Source of the DNA: Manihot esculenta
Taxonomy: Eukaryota; Streptophyta; Magnoliopsida; Malpighiales; Euphorbiaceae
Direction: 5' to 3'
NCBI RefSeq assembly: GCF_001659605.2
Contig: NC_035170.2
Location: forward strand, 1,302,001-1,366,000
Length of the DNA: 64,000 nt
The position numbers were made by a program, and so were the translations under genes. Positions 10,841-22,000 of the stretch are shown here, piece by piece. The notes beneath the pieces were generated by a model. That model saw nothing but the letters and a program-made list of their open reading frames with translations, was not told the origin of the DNA and made no database searches. Each line of letters begins with the position of its first letter. Positions within the stretch are counted from its first letter, which is position 1.

Positions 10841-13183
10841 TGTAATACCCGGCTAGACTCCGGTATCGAAATTCCTACCGTCCGGTGGAATCTCGGATGT
10901 CGGAAGCCTCTAGTAGGGTAGAATCATGTTTTCATAAAATGTTTTAAGGTATTTCATGGTTTTAAGTAAAATGGAAATGAGTTTTGCATGAAAACAACCT
11001 AGAAGGAAAACTCAGGTTCGGCCGCCGAACCTCAAGTTCGGCCGCCGAACATGCATGCCTTCGGGAGCGCCTTTAGGCCCCCGAAAGCATAAGTGAGGAA
11101 GTCCAGGTTCGGCCGCCGAACCTCAAGTTCGGCTGCCGAACCTCAAGTTCGACCGCCGAACCTCAAGTTCGGCCGCCGAACATGGCATGCATGCGGAGGC
11201 ACGTTCGGCCCCCGAACGTGGCCTGGCCAGCCACTATAAAAGGGTCCCTTAACCGAAAATGGGTGAGCTTTCTCCCCATTTCCGGCCAAGGTGAGCTCTC
11301 CGCCGCCCCTCACCGATCTTGAGTTCTTTCCTTCCCATCTTACTCGATTTTCATGAGTTTTTACTTGATTTTGAAGATTTTCAAGCTTTGAGCAAAGTTT
11401 TGGAGCTTTGAGGTTCAAGAACTCAAAATCTCCCACCTCCGAGTTTAGGACGTCTCTCCCTCGATCTACAAGAGGTAAGAGCCGATCTTAAGCTCATTTT
11501 ATGTTTTAAGTAAGTTTTATGCAAGATCTATGGGTAGAATGCATGTTTAGCTCATAGTTAGGTTTATGGGTTTTATATGTGTTTTTGAGCAATGTGAGTT
11601 GCTTGTGTGTTGTAGTTGGGGTTTTTGTTGGTTTGATGCCCCTAGGAGCTTGTATGTTTGCTTGTGAATGCTTGGAAATGTTGTAGAATAGGTTTGTGCA
11701 TGATTGGTTAGTTTTGGAGGCACAAATGCATAAGGGAGCCAAGTTTCTGCCCTTTGGCAGAAACCAGGTTCGGCAGCCGAAGGAACTTTCGGCCGCCGAA
11801 CATGGCTGGGGAGGCAGGCCTTTCGGCTGCCGAAGTTGCCCCCGAAAGGAGACTTTCGTCTCTGTCTGGGACTTTCGGCCGCCGAAGGTGCCGCCGAACA
11901 TGCATGAGTTTCGCCTCTGTCTGGGAGTTTCGGCCGCCGAAGGTGCCGCCGAACCTGCCTGACTTTCGGCTCTGGAGGGACTTTCGGCCGCCGAACCTGC
12001 CGCCGAAAGTGCCCTGTCCAGCCCTTTCTTGCATGTTTCTCTATGATTATTCTATGATGTTTTAGGGGGTTTTGGGGGGATAGTTTAGAGTTATGTTCAT
12101 GTATGTTTGGTCCCTCATTTGAGTCCACCTGTGTAGGTTCGGACCCGAGGAACCGAGGACCCCAGCAGTGAGTCTGTTGCCCCAGTGTCTGGTCAGAGCT
12201 ATCCAGAGGTGAGTGGAATAACTTATTATGTTTTAAAGCAAAGAATGAACTTTAGCATGTTTCACGCATCATGAATGCCATGTGATGAATTAGGTTGCTT
12301 GCATTAGAATTCACGAATATGTTGCATTGCATATTTTTATGTTGATGTGGATGAATGTTGGATGATCCATAGCCCTCGACCTATGATATGACGATGTGAT
12401 ACGTACGGTACGGAAAGTAAGACCAGTGGGACCCATTCTACGTTCGCTGGCACTATGTAAGGGAAAGACCAGGACCCATTCTACGTTCTGGCACAGTTGG
12501 ACACTGTTATGTTATGATATGTAAGGGAAAGACCAGGATTCTACGTTCTGGCACAGTTGGACCATGTAGAGGGCTATTGGTGACAAGTTCATCCTTGATG
12601 TGATTAGCTGTGATGTGATGCATTCCATGATCCATATGATTTAAATGTTTTTATTATTCTGCTCACTGGGCTCTAGTAGCTCATCCCTCTCCCCTTTTTC
12701 CCAGGATTGCAAGTACAGGGTAGACCAGGAAGTTTACAAGAGTAATAAAGTCTGATGTATGTAATAGATATTGTGGACATGATAATTGTATTAATGATAT
12801 GTAAGAGCATAGTTTCAGTCATGTAATGATATTGAGGTTTAGATATTGTGCTTGACATTATGTATGAGGAATCCCTTTTATTACATGATCAAATATGTTT
12901 TATAATGTTTATGAAAGCCAACTCATCTCATGATGTATTGTCCTTTGGGGCATTGATGAGATCCCACAGAGGGATCAAAATTTATGATTTTGACTATGCA
13001 CAGTATATGTTCAGGTTGAGTTGGATATTTGAAAGAAAAGTTTTAAATTTTTATGTATTTTCTTGATCATGTATGGGATTAAACAGGTTTTCAGGATGTA
13101 TGTTTGGCTTGCTACGGGTCCCGGCGGCCTTAAGTCGACCCGGATCCTAGCGCCGGTAGCGGTCCAATTTTCGGGTCGTTACA
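10841..13183 (+). mobile_element. Solo LTR 2 (2343 bp), same family as solo LTR 1
   Basis: Begins TGTAATACCCGG and ends GGGTCGTTACA, with a 5-bp duplication AAAAA (10836-10840 and 13184-13188; an A-run, so weaker evidence alone). Same orientation and internal order as solo LTR 1: TATA box (ACTATAAAAGGG) near 11234, TTCGGCCGCCGAA clusters at 11016-11200 and 11766-12010, the GGTTCGGACCCGAGGAACCG segment and the ATTCTACG repeats. A 20-bp tandem unit (motif plus CCTCAAG) is repeated about four times at 11105-11180. Confidence 0.88.
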
Positions 13184-13403
13184 AAAAAAGAGGCATGTCC
13201 AGGCGATAATGACAGGAAAGTAAAAAGAGCAGAGTATACGAGGGGCAAGGAAAGGCCAGAAAGGGAAAGAGGCAGATAGGATTCAAGAAATGAGGAATGA
13301 CAAAAAGATGAAAGGGAGTTATGAAGGCACCTACACGCGAACAGGCGCGGTCATAATGGTTCTCGATATTCACCCCCTCGGCAGTCGGAGCAATAACTGC
13401 CAA

Positions 13404-13420
13404 GAAGGTGAAGGGGCAAT
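13404..13420 (+). other. Polypurine tract of element B1
   Basis: GAAGGTGAAGGGGCAAT immediately before the 3' LTR start at 13421; the same tract is found in A and B2. Confidence 0.8.
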
Positions 13421-13932
13421 TGATGACCGCTGGATTTTCCTACCCCCAATCCTGGACCTAGATTACGGCCACGGCCCATGAAAGGAAGGCCCGCACGCCC
13501 TCTCAAGTAAAACAGGCCCGGATCATCAGACCCCTGAGGCCGGACTCCACCAGATTCTTCCTCATCGAGATCGGCCCAGCCCGTATAACCTCTCCACGGA
13601 TTCCTTCTCCTCCTGGGTTCATCGTCCAGCCCAGCTCTCGGCCCAGCCCAGAATCCAGAACGAGACTCGTCATACAGCCTGGCAGATCCGCTCAAGTGTA
13701 CGCACGGAGGAGAATCAGAGGCCGTTACGCATGGAGCAGGCGCCTGATACCCTCGTACGCCCATATTTGTATGGCAGAGACGCGTGGTCCAATTATGGGA
13801 GAGCCGTTATACGTCACCAGCAAGCAGGAAGAAAAGGATAAAAGGGATACCCCTCTAGAGAGATAGGCCAAGTTTTATTCTTCAATACACAAACCCTTGT
13901 AAAACCCTATTCTATTGGATCTCAGATCATCA
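13421..13932 (+). repeat. 3' LTR of element B1 (512 bp)
   Basis: Starts TGATGACCGCTGG and ends GGATCTCAGATCATCA, the same ends as the B2 LTRs at 49419 and 51842. It has a TATA-like AAAGGATAAAAGG near 13833. The matching left LTR is missing or reduced to the stub at 6786-6935. Confidence 0.85.
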
Positions 13933-14600
13933 AAATTTATATGCCATCAAACTCAATTTCAATAAAAAAAAATAAAAATTTTAACACTTATTATCATATA
14001 TTATTAATATATAATAATAAATTTTATTCAAAAAATTATAATTTTAGTAAAATAAAATTTATTAAACTCCAACTATGGATGGCAGGGATGATAGTGGTGG
14101 TGCAAGAGGAGAATCATATGTTTTATTACAATATATTTTAAATATGTTAATTTTTTAAATAATAAAATATAATATATCAATAATATTACGTAAACATTAG
14201 ATGGCTTCACAATAACTATAATATAAATATATTTCACTATTAAAAATAAAATAAAATAAAATCATCTCTCTAAAACTTTTAGATGACTCATCGTCTAACT
14301 TCAATTTAGCCAATAAAATTGTGCAACTATACATCTCATATTAGCATTTTAATAATAATTAAAGATAAATTTAAATTCATATTTTGTTGTATTATCATGT
14401 GTCCAATAAAGTTTGGAGGTTAGGGGGAGTGAGAAATTTGTAGTCTAATAATAATTTTTTTAATTTTTTTAATTTTTTACTGCAGATTTTGAAATCTCAA
14501 GATAAAGTTAGAAAAATTTTTGTAATGATCTGTGCATGGAGATTATGGTCGATAAGGAACTCATTATTATGGAACCAGTAGTAGAATTCAGCAGTTTATA
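13933..14600. other. AT-rich intergenic DNA
   Basis: Very AT-rich flank of the retroelement nest. I see no gene or clear repeat. Confidence 0.5.
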
Positions 14601-14614
14601 TTGGGGAAGACGTC

Positions 14615-15217
14615 ATGCATCATATTTCGGATTGGGAACTTGCTCAATATGCTGATACTTTGCATGGAAATACCACGATTACTTTATATCAGGGCAGTAA
14701 CTTGTTTTATTCCTCTAACCCTGCTCATGATCCTGAAGTCGTTTCTCTCCAAATTCATATATCATCTTCAAATTTGGACAATTTCAGTTGGATTTGTCAA
14801 GTTGATGGGGTTTTGTTTCAAGCTCAAGATTTTATTGGCTACGATTTTATTGTGGAAAACTCTGAAAGTATATTTCAATGTGGTGTTTCTGATTTTTCGG
14901 AAGGTAATGGTACGCCGGTAATTATTGAAACTTTAGCTCTTCGTTAGTGTTTGCTTTTTGCGACGGAATTTTTGCCATTTAATGGCTGCATTCTTATGGA
15001 CTGTTTGCAGGTGATTCAAGTTTTTCAGTCTTTACATTTAGATATTTGTAAACCGGATTTGATTTTGAATGATTGTAAATATTTGTTAGACTTTAGAATT
15101 AATATTTTTGTTAGATGGGTTCGCCGTCATTCTACTCTAACTGTTCATATTTTGACTAGAGAATATATTAGGTATCATCGTCTCACGGTATCGAACGATA
15201 TCTTTTTTATTTAATAA
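14615..15217 (+). pseudogene. LINE-type RNase H relic
   Basis: One frame encodes WICQVDGVLFQAQDF, then ETLALR, a TAG, and, still in the same frame, MDCLQVIQVFQS, LILNDCKYLL and VRWVRRHSTLTVHIL. This is the order of motifs in the RNase H domain at the C-terminus of plant non-LTR retrotransposons and their domesticated fragments (VDGA, then AEALALR, then TD/SLQVV, then DC, then VRR..N.VAH..AR). Several key residues are replaced and a stop at about 14945 interrupts it. No reverse transcriptase is visible upstream, so this is a 3'-end fragment or a stand-alone relic. Confidence 0.6.
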
Positions 15218-16043
15218 AATTTTATTAATACAAACTGTAATTTTACTTAAGAAAAAAAAGTAAACTTAAAAGATAAAATTTGATATTTTTTACTCTATTA
15301 AATAGTTTAATGTTAAATTTTACCCGTAAATAACTTGCTTAATACATCATTAAATACTTGTTTAATTAGCTAAACTACACCAACAGGCATTTCCATAATT
15401 TAATTTTTTCTTTATCATTAAAATTTAATATAGTTATTTTCAATGGTACGCATGATTATATATTTTGTAAATTATAATATATTTTGTAAATTATAATAAA
15501 GATTACTTCCCACTTAGTAATTGTATAGTAGGATTTTATTTCATAATTCAGTTGTATTTTATAATGTTAATATAAATACTTGGCATCAATTTTTAATAGC
15601 GGTGTTTAATAATTTGATTTAGTCAAAATTCTATTATTATAGTTGAGATAGTCGATCACGAAATGTCACTCTCAATGACATTTACGACAGCGAACTGCTA
15701 ACAAACTAATTAACATTTTATTAAAACCTGAGGGAAAACAAAGAATCAAACAATTGAAACATGGCGTAGAAACAAAGAGTCAAGTTGATGCAGAGTGTAA
15801 TCAATCAATTGTGTTTGAACTCTTCAAACATGTACTGTAAGTTTAAATACTGGATCATAATAATTGTATTTTCTAAGTCTATACCGTATGGACCCAGGTG
15901 TGAATATTAGTCCTTTTGACTAATTATAGCCACTCGTTCAAATCATCTCTCAATTTTCTCTTATGACTAGAGTGTGAGATAGAAATTCTGGTTTTGGGTT
16001 TTGATTCTTCTGGGTGGAGATTGATAATCCTGGGAGAAAGAGT
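15218..16043. other. AT-rich intergenic DNA upstream of the kinase-like gene
   Basis: No ORF of interest. It presumably includes the promoter and 5' leader of the gene starting at 16044; I could not pick a certain TATA box. Confidence 0.45.
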
Positions 16044-17717
16044 ATGGCTGAATCTCTTCGCATAGATGTTAAACAAGATGATGACAATGGAAGTGAGAAG
16101 GCCGATGGCTTCAATCAGAAGGTTAATACTAGAACTAGAATACCATGTTTTAAAGATAATTCTTGTGAATTATGATCTTGCAAGACATTGACATTGACAT
16201 TTTCATGTTCTGCACAGGTTAGTAGCCTGGAAAGGATCTTCCTAATTGCCAACTTCATCTTAGAGCTTCCATCTGCTGCTTTTGATCAGTTATCCTCGGT
16301 GCATAAGCCCCAGTATGCACTACTTAGCATGTTAATTTCTTTCACAGTCTTGATCATTTCCATTGTTGATCTCCTTCTTAGGGGTCGAAAAGAAAGACTT
16401 ACTTGGATGAGGAGAGGGTTGATACCTTGGTTTTATTACCCATATCCAAATTCCAAGCCTTTTGGAACATTTCCTGACATTATTGGATTAGCTTGTGCTT
16501 TTCTTCAATGCATTTTTGCAGCAATATCATATGCTTTTTTGTATCAGCATGCTGATAGTCCCATCAGAGTATCAGTTTGGCCTATAGTCTTTGCCTTCGG
16601 TCTCTTGTATTCTAGAATTTCAGGAAGCACTACACAGAAAATGCCAAACCCACATGCAAGGAAACTGAATAGAGCCGAGGAATTTACTCTGGCTCAGCTT
16701 GCTGCTGCAACCAATGATTTCTCCCTACAGAACAAGATTGGCGTATCACCACGTTTTTGTACCGTTTATTTAGGGAAACTACCAGGTGGTAGTGAAGTGG
16801 CTGTCAAGAGACTGGACACAGGTCATCAGAGGAAGAAGTCTGAGGAGGAAGACAGTGTTTTTGAAAATGAAATAACATTCTTGTCAAGGCTTCACCATAA
16901 GCATTTGGTTAGACTTGTTGGATACTGTGAAGAAGAGAAAGAGATGATTTTAGTTTATGAGTATCTAGAGAATGGATCTCTACATGACCGTTTACATCAG
17001 AGAAATACTGCAAAAATCAATTCATGGAAAATGAGGCTCAAGATTGCATTGGATGCTGCTAGAGGAATTGAGTATCTTCACAATTATGCAGTCCCACCAA
17101 TAATTCATGGAAATATCAAGTCTTCTAACATCTTGCTTGACGCGAACTGGACAGCAAGAGTTTGTGATTTTGGAATGTCAGCGTTGAATCCTGAATCTGA
17201 AAGTAATTACAAACCAAAGAAGGCAGAAGGGACAGTTGGATACATAGATCCTGAGTTCTATGGTACAAATGTATTAACTGCAAAAGGTGATGTTTACAGT
17301 CTTGGTGTAGTATTGCTAGAACTTTTGACAGGCAAGACAGATATGTTCAAGGATGAAGACAATGGAGGTGCAATAACTAACATAGCGGATTTTGCAGTAC
17401 CTAAAATCTTGGCCAATGAATTGGCCAAGGTTTTGGACCAAAGGATCAGCCGACCAGAGTTTGATAAAGAAGCAGAAGCAGTGGAGTTGGTGGCATATAC
17501 TGCACTTCATTGTCTAAATTTACAAGGGAATAACAGGCCAAATATGACTAACGTTGTTGCCAATTTGGAGCAAGCTTCATCTCTGTGTGACGATCATACA
17601 AAGGATCATAGACACAGGGCAGGTACAGAACAGTTGCATGGTGGGTCAGAGGAGATAGAGCCAAACTCCAATGTAAAAGAGAAATATCTCTCAGAAATTT
17701 CATTAAGGCAACAATAA
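16044..17717 (+). CDS. Membrane-anchored receptor-like pseudokinase (CRINKLY4-related kinase domain)
   Basis: Two exons, 16044-16121 and 16218-17717, joined by a 96-bp GT-AG intron, give 525 residues; the start MAESLRID lies in the short first exon. Residues ~58-80, 110-135 and 144-158 are hydrophobic membrane segments separated by a short basic/aromatic loop (PWFYYPYPNSKPFG). From ~190 to 477 there is a protein kinase fold of the plant RLK/Pelle type: VAVKR lysine at 223, HGNIKSSN at 323-330, DFG at 343-345, DPE at 370-372. The glycine loop is degenerate (IGVSPRFCTVYLG) and HRD is HGN, so the catalytic aspartate is missing. By family knowledge this suggests a pseudokinase or scaffold in membrane signalling. 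I do not recognise the N-terminal membrane domain by name. Confidence 0.85.
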
Positions 17718-18780
17718 CTGTCGTGCAATGCACATATTGTTTCTACGTTAAGTATTGAGGTTTATCATACTTCCCTATAGCAATTAGAAGCTTATTTTCT
17801 TAAGATCTAAGGTTTCAGTGTACTAGAATATAAACAGCTTATGCACATCTATATCTAAATCTAAAACTGAATTCTAAAATAGATTATAAAGAAATTGATA
17901 AGTAATATGTTTAAATTTACATAATTATATCGAGTGGCCCTCTTAAATTTTATATTTATACTATATAGTAAATTTTTTTTACTTTTATTTTTAAATTATA
18001 TTTTCATATTTAATAATATTATTAATTAATATTTACATAATAAATTAAAATTACTATTTTTATTATTACAATTTATATATAATTTTTAAATTTTTTATCA
18101 TTACTATTATTAGTATGTTACCTTTTAATTTTCTATCATTACTATTAGTACGTGAGTTTTTAATTTTTTATAATTTTTTTAATATAATATATTAATTACA
18201 ATAAAATAAAAATTTTAATATATATATTTTATTTTTATTTTTATTTTTAAAAATAAATAAATTTAAAAAAATTAAATTTAAAAATTAAAAATTATTTTAA
18301 TCACAACTTTTTATAATCAATAAGTAAAACTGAATAAGTAAATTGAATGAAAATTATTCAAATGGAAATTTTTTAATTCAAGTGATTCTACTCTACCACC
18401 GTTAAAACTTATTGAATGAATATTAATAAAATTGAATGAAAATTATTCAAATAGAAATTTTTTAATTCTAGTGATTCTACTCCATCGTCGAAACTTATTG
18501 AATTAATATTAATAATATATCACAGTAAATACTAAAAATTTTAATTTTTTTTAATTCTTTTTAATATAATTAAATTTGTTAGGCGTGATTTTATACTTTA
18601 TTAATATTTAAAATTTTTAAATTTCTTTCATTAAAATTGAAAATCATGCATATTAGTTAAATTTTTAATTTCTCTCCATAATTATCTTCTTTATTTTATA
18701 ACAATAAATTACATATAAAATATTTTTAAATTGTGCAGACAAACAACTAGTTTCCATTCATAAAAAAACCCATGTAGAAA
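17718..18780. other. AT-rich intergenic DNA with a duplicated segment
   Basis: No gene. An ~89-bp segment starting AATTGAATGAAAATTATTC is repeated directly at about 18341 and 18430. Confidence 0.5.
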
Positions 18781-19042
18781 AGGAAGCTTAACTAGAGAGA
18801 AATAAGAATCTTTCATGATTACAATAGAATAAATATGATAATCCATTGTCAATTTTTTACAAGAGTATACAACCACTTCCCTGCATCATCTGCCACAAAT
18901 CGGCAGAGAACAAGAAACAGAATGGCAGATGCTATTATGCGGCACACCAGCTCAGAGGTCTCAACAACTTCAAACACATTGAAAGGGCTTCACAAATTTG
19001 TACATCTATGACATGGAACTAAGTAGCACAGACTCTTGAGTC
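18781..19042 (-). other. Probable 3' UTR of the PLC2-like gene
   Basis: Less AT-rich than the DNA beyond it and directly follows the stop codon on the minus strand. The extent is inferred only. Confidence 0.4.
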
Positions 19043-22000
19043 TCAAACAAAATCAAAGCGCATAAGGAGTTTTACAGAATTGTACTTTACTCCCTTGTTA
19101 TCATGGAGGGGAATTGCTCGAATCCCTTTCCTTAACTCGGACACAGGAAGGCATGTTTGACCTCCAAAGTCATCCTTTTCTGACATATCATATTCATGAA
19201 CCTCAATCCTAAGCAAAGCCAACTCTGGAACAGTTAATGGGAACTCAAATTCTTCATTCCACACAGGAATCCAATTGTCCTCTAGGGTCTTTGTCTTCTT
19301 CATTATAGAATCTGCAGGAACCCCAGCAATCCCTACCTGCACAGAGTCCATTATACATCATTATTTTCCACAAACCAGATAAAACTATTGATTAGAACTA
19401 TCCAGTCAAGGAGGGGGAGGGTGTCAAGAGAGGAACTGTACAAGATGATATCATCCAGCAAAACATGCTATCTAGTCCTAATGTGCATTAACGGCAAACA
19501 GAAAACAGCCGTCTGTTATTGCAAAACCACATACTGTACATCAACCAAAATGAGGATGACATGATGGGTCAAAATAGATTGAGACTTGTGAATATCAAAA
19601 CAGTGCAATATAATAATTTAATAACTCCAAAAAATTTAGGGGATGGAAATGGAAAAATTAATGTACTTACCCTTGCATAAAAATCCGGTGGGGAAAATGC
19701 GTCAAAATGAGTGCGATGGAAATCATAGTACCATCCTTCCCCCATATATACTTTCACCTTTTGAGGAACAAGAAAATTACAATTATTCATTGAGACAAGC
19801 AAAATGAACATTAAAAAGCAATAGAGTAAATAGCCAACAAAATCAAAATGGGGAAAACACTCTGACAATGTGGCTACAAAGCAATCACCTTCAAAGTAGT
19901 CTTCACCGGCAACTTAGCTCTAGGATCAAATATCCCACCATGTGGATCACACTTCAAGAGAAAATCTGGTTTCTTCACATAACCACATCCACCATTGGCC
20001 TTGAACATTCCATGCATCAACCAAAGTGATCTTCCATATCCCTGTCAACAACAATTCTGTATTTAGCATCCAACTACAGGGCAGGCAATGACATGGGTCT
20101 GGATGATCAGGTGGAAAGACTCAGCTGAGGAAGACCAACTGGGTTGAGTAAGGGAGGTCAGAAGGCTGAGTGGAAGGAGGTCAACTACTGACTGAATACA
20201 ATAGGGACAAGGAGTTGGACTTCTGACAACATAAAGTGGGAATAGCAGGTCGGCTTGTTACCAACTAAATAAAGGAAGGAATGCAGCTTAGAGAAACTGT
20301 GACCAAGGTCTCTATAATCACATGGACTTACTAGTAATTAATTGCTACCAATTCCAAGAGTACAAGAACAAAATAAGCCAATTATGGATCTCCTGTAATT
20401 TCTAATTATATCACTCCAATATGTTTACTAAACCTACAAAGTCAAGAGAAAAATGTGGAAAATGGAAAATTTCAAATCATAATTTGTTTCTCTGTTAAGA
20501 TTGCCAACTCTTTCTTGAGCTTGCAAAGGTTACAGTCCCCTCATAGAACTCACATTCAGCACCATAGTTCAGATAAAGAACTCCAAATCTTAGTTCAGAA
20601 AAAGAACTCCAAATCCCCTTTTCTTTTTAAACACGATCTCTAATCCAGGACCATAACAAAAACATGGAGGAAAAAAAACAAAGAAAGGCAATACTCAATG
20701 CCTTCATTACAGTTCCTCTCCTTGCAACTCAATGGCTGAAAAGCACACATTAGCAAATACACAAGTCAACTCAGCCTTATTCCCAAACTATTAGGGGTTG
20801 ATTATATGTATCTATTTTCTACATTCCACCAATTTATGATACATTTTCAGAAAGATTATGACTGCCAAGTCCTTATCCACTATCTCTCTCCATCTCATTT
20901 TAAGACTGATGCTTCATTTCTTATATACTATCACTTCAATGTGCTAAATCTTTAATACTGGAACATTTGTTGGCTGCTGATGCATGTGTCCAAACATATG
21001 TGAGCGAATAGTATCATTAATTCATACATTTCACAAAACTTACGCATTAGAATGATATGAACACTCATATCACACCTTCAGGAGTGTATTATAACAACCT
21101 GAATCCAGATAAGGATTTAAGAAATCAAACCTGCATGTTAAAAGCGACCATTTGAGCTCCATGCATCCACCCAATCATTGGGTTGTAGTTGGAGGAGTCA
21201 ACACGTATACCTTTTGGGTACACCCTGAGTATATTTCGCTGGGTAAACCTACATACCAAGGAGACCTACATAAGCACCTCCAAAGAAAATATAAAAATTG
21301 ATAATTTTATAAGCTCATCGTCTAATTCCAACTCCATTAACAAAACCCTTTCACTATGCCACTAGTATTGATGAAATAATTGATCATAAATGACAAATAT
21401 CTCATGTCAGCAATGTTTCTCTTGTTCATGACATAGATGCATGTTTAAACATTTGCAAAGATAGACTTATTGAAACCAATTCATGATTACTTGTTTGCAC
21501 CTGACAATTTCTTTTCCATGAGTTTCAGCAGCCTTTTCAAGTTGTTGCTCACTTAAGCTAAGGCGTCTCACTTTATCAGGATCAACTTTCAAACATTCTT
21601 CTATTCCACCTTTAGGCTTCCCAGCATGAATGGCGATTAAATGTTTATATTCTGGTGCAATAATATGCTGAGACTTACTCTCTCCCTCAGGTAGATCTTC
21701 ATCATCATTATTATCTTCATCTAATACATTCTGCAAGAAGGTAAGTGAGGAAGCAAAATGGTAAAGACAGTTTGCTAAAATCTCAATCACTACGTCATTA
21801 TACCTTATCCTCAGACCGAATAGAGCTTTTAAGGTCAGAGATTTCTTTCCCCCAAGCTTCCTCATCAGGTGCAGCCTTTCCACTCTGTGAATCATTCTCT
21901 CTCTCCTTTATTTCCCTGGCTTCAAGGTATTCTTTTGGTGGTTTAGTTGATATTATAATTCGTTTCTTCAACGATTCTGGAGATGGAAATTCCTTTAAAC

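Larger units (their letters stand above)
6936..13932 (+). mobile_element. Element B1: non-autonomous Tat derivative split by two solo LTRs
   Basis: Interior sequence that is collinear with element B2 (49916-51841): the segment with GGCTACGAGCCC and GTGGAATCATACAAA, a CATTACAGCACGTTA segment, an antisense ORF, a polypurine tract and a complete 3' LTR. It has no gag or pol. Removing the two solo LTRs and one copy of each target duplication restores collinearity with B2. The left border is a junction inside the truncated LTR of element A, so A and B1 may have been fused by recombination or deletion. Confidence 0.7.

Noticed and set aside
13351..13764. 137-codon minus-strand ORF over the B1 3' LTR
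   Set aside because: It crosses the polypurine tract and LTR border; similar shadow ORFs occur in the B2 LTRs (49534-49749, 51922-52173).
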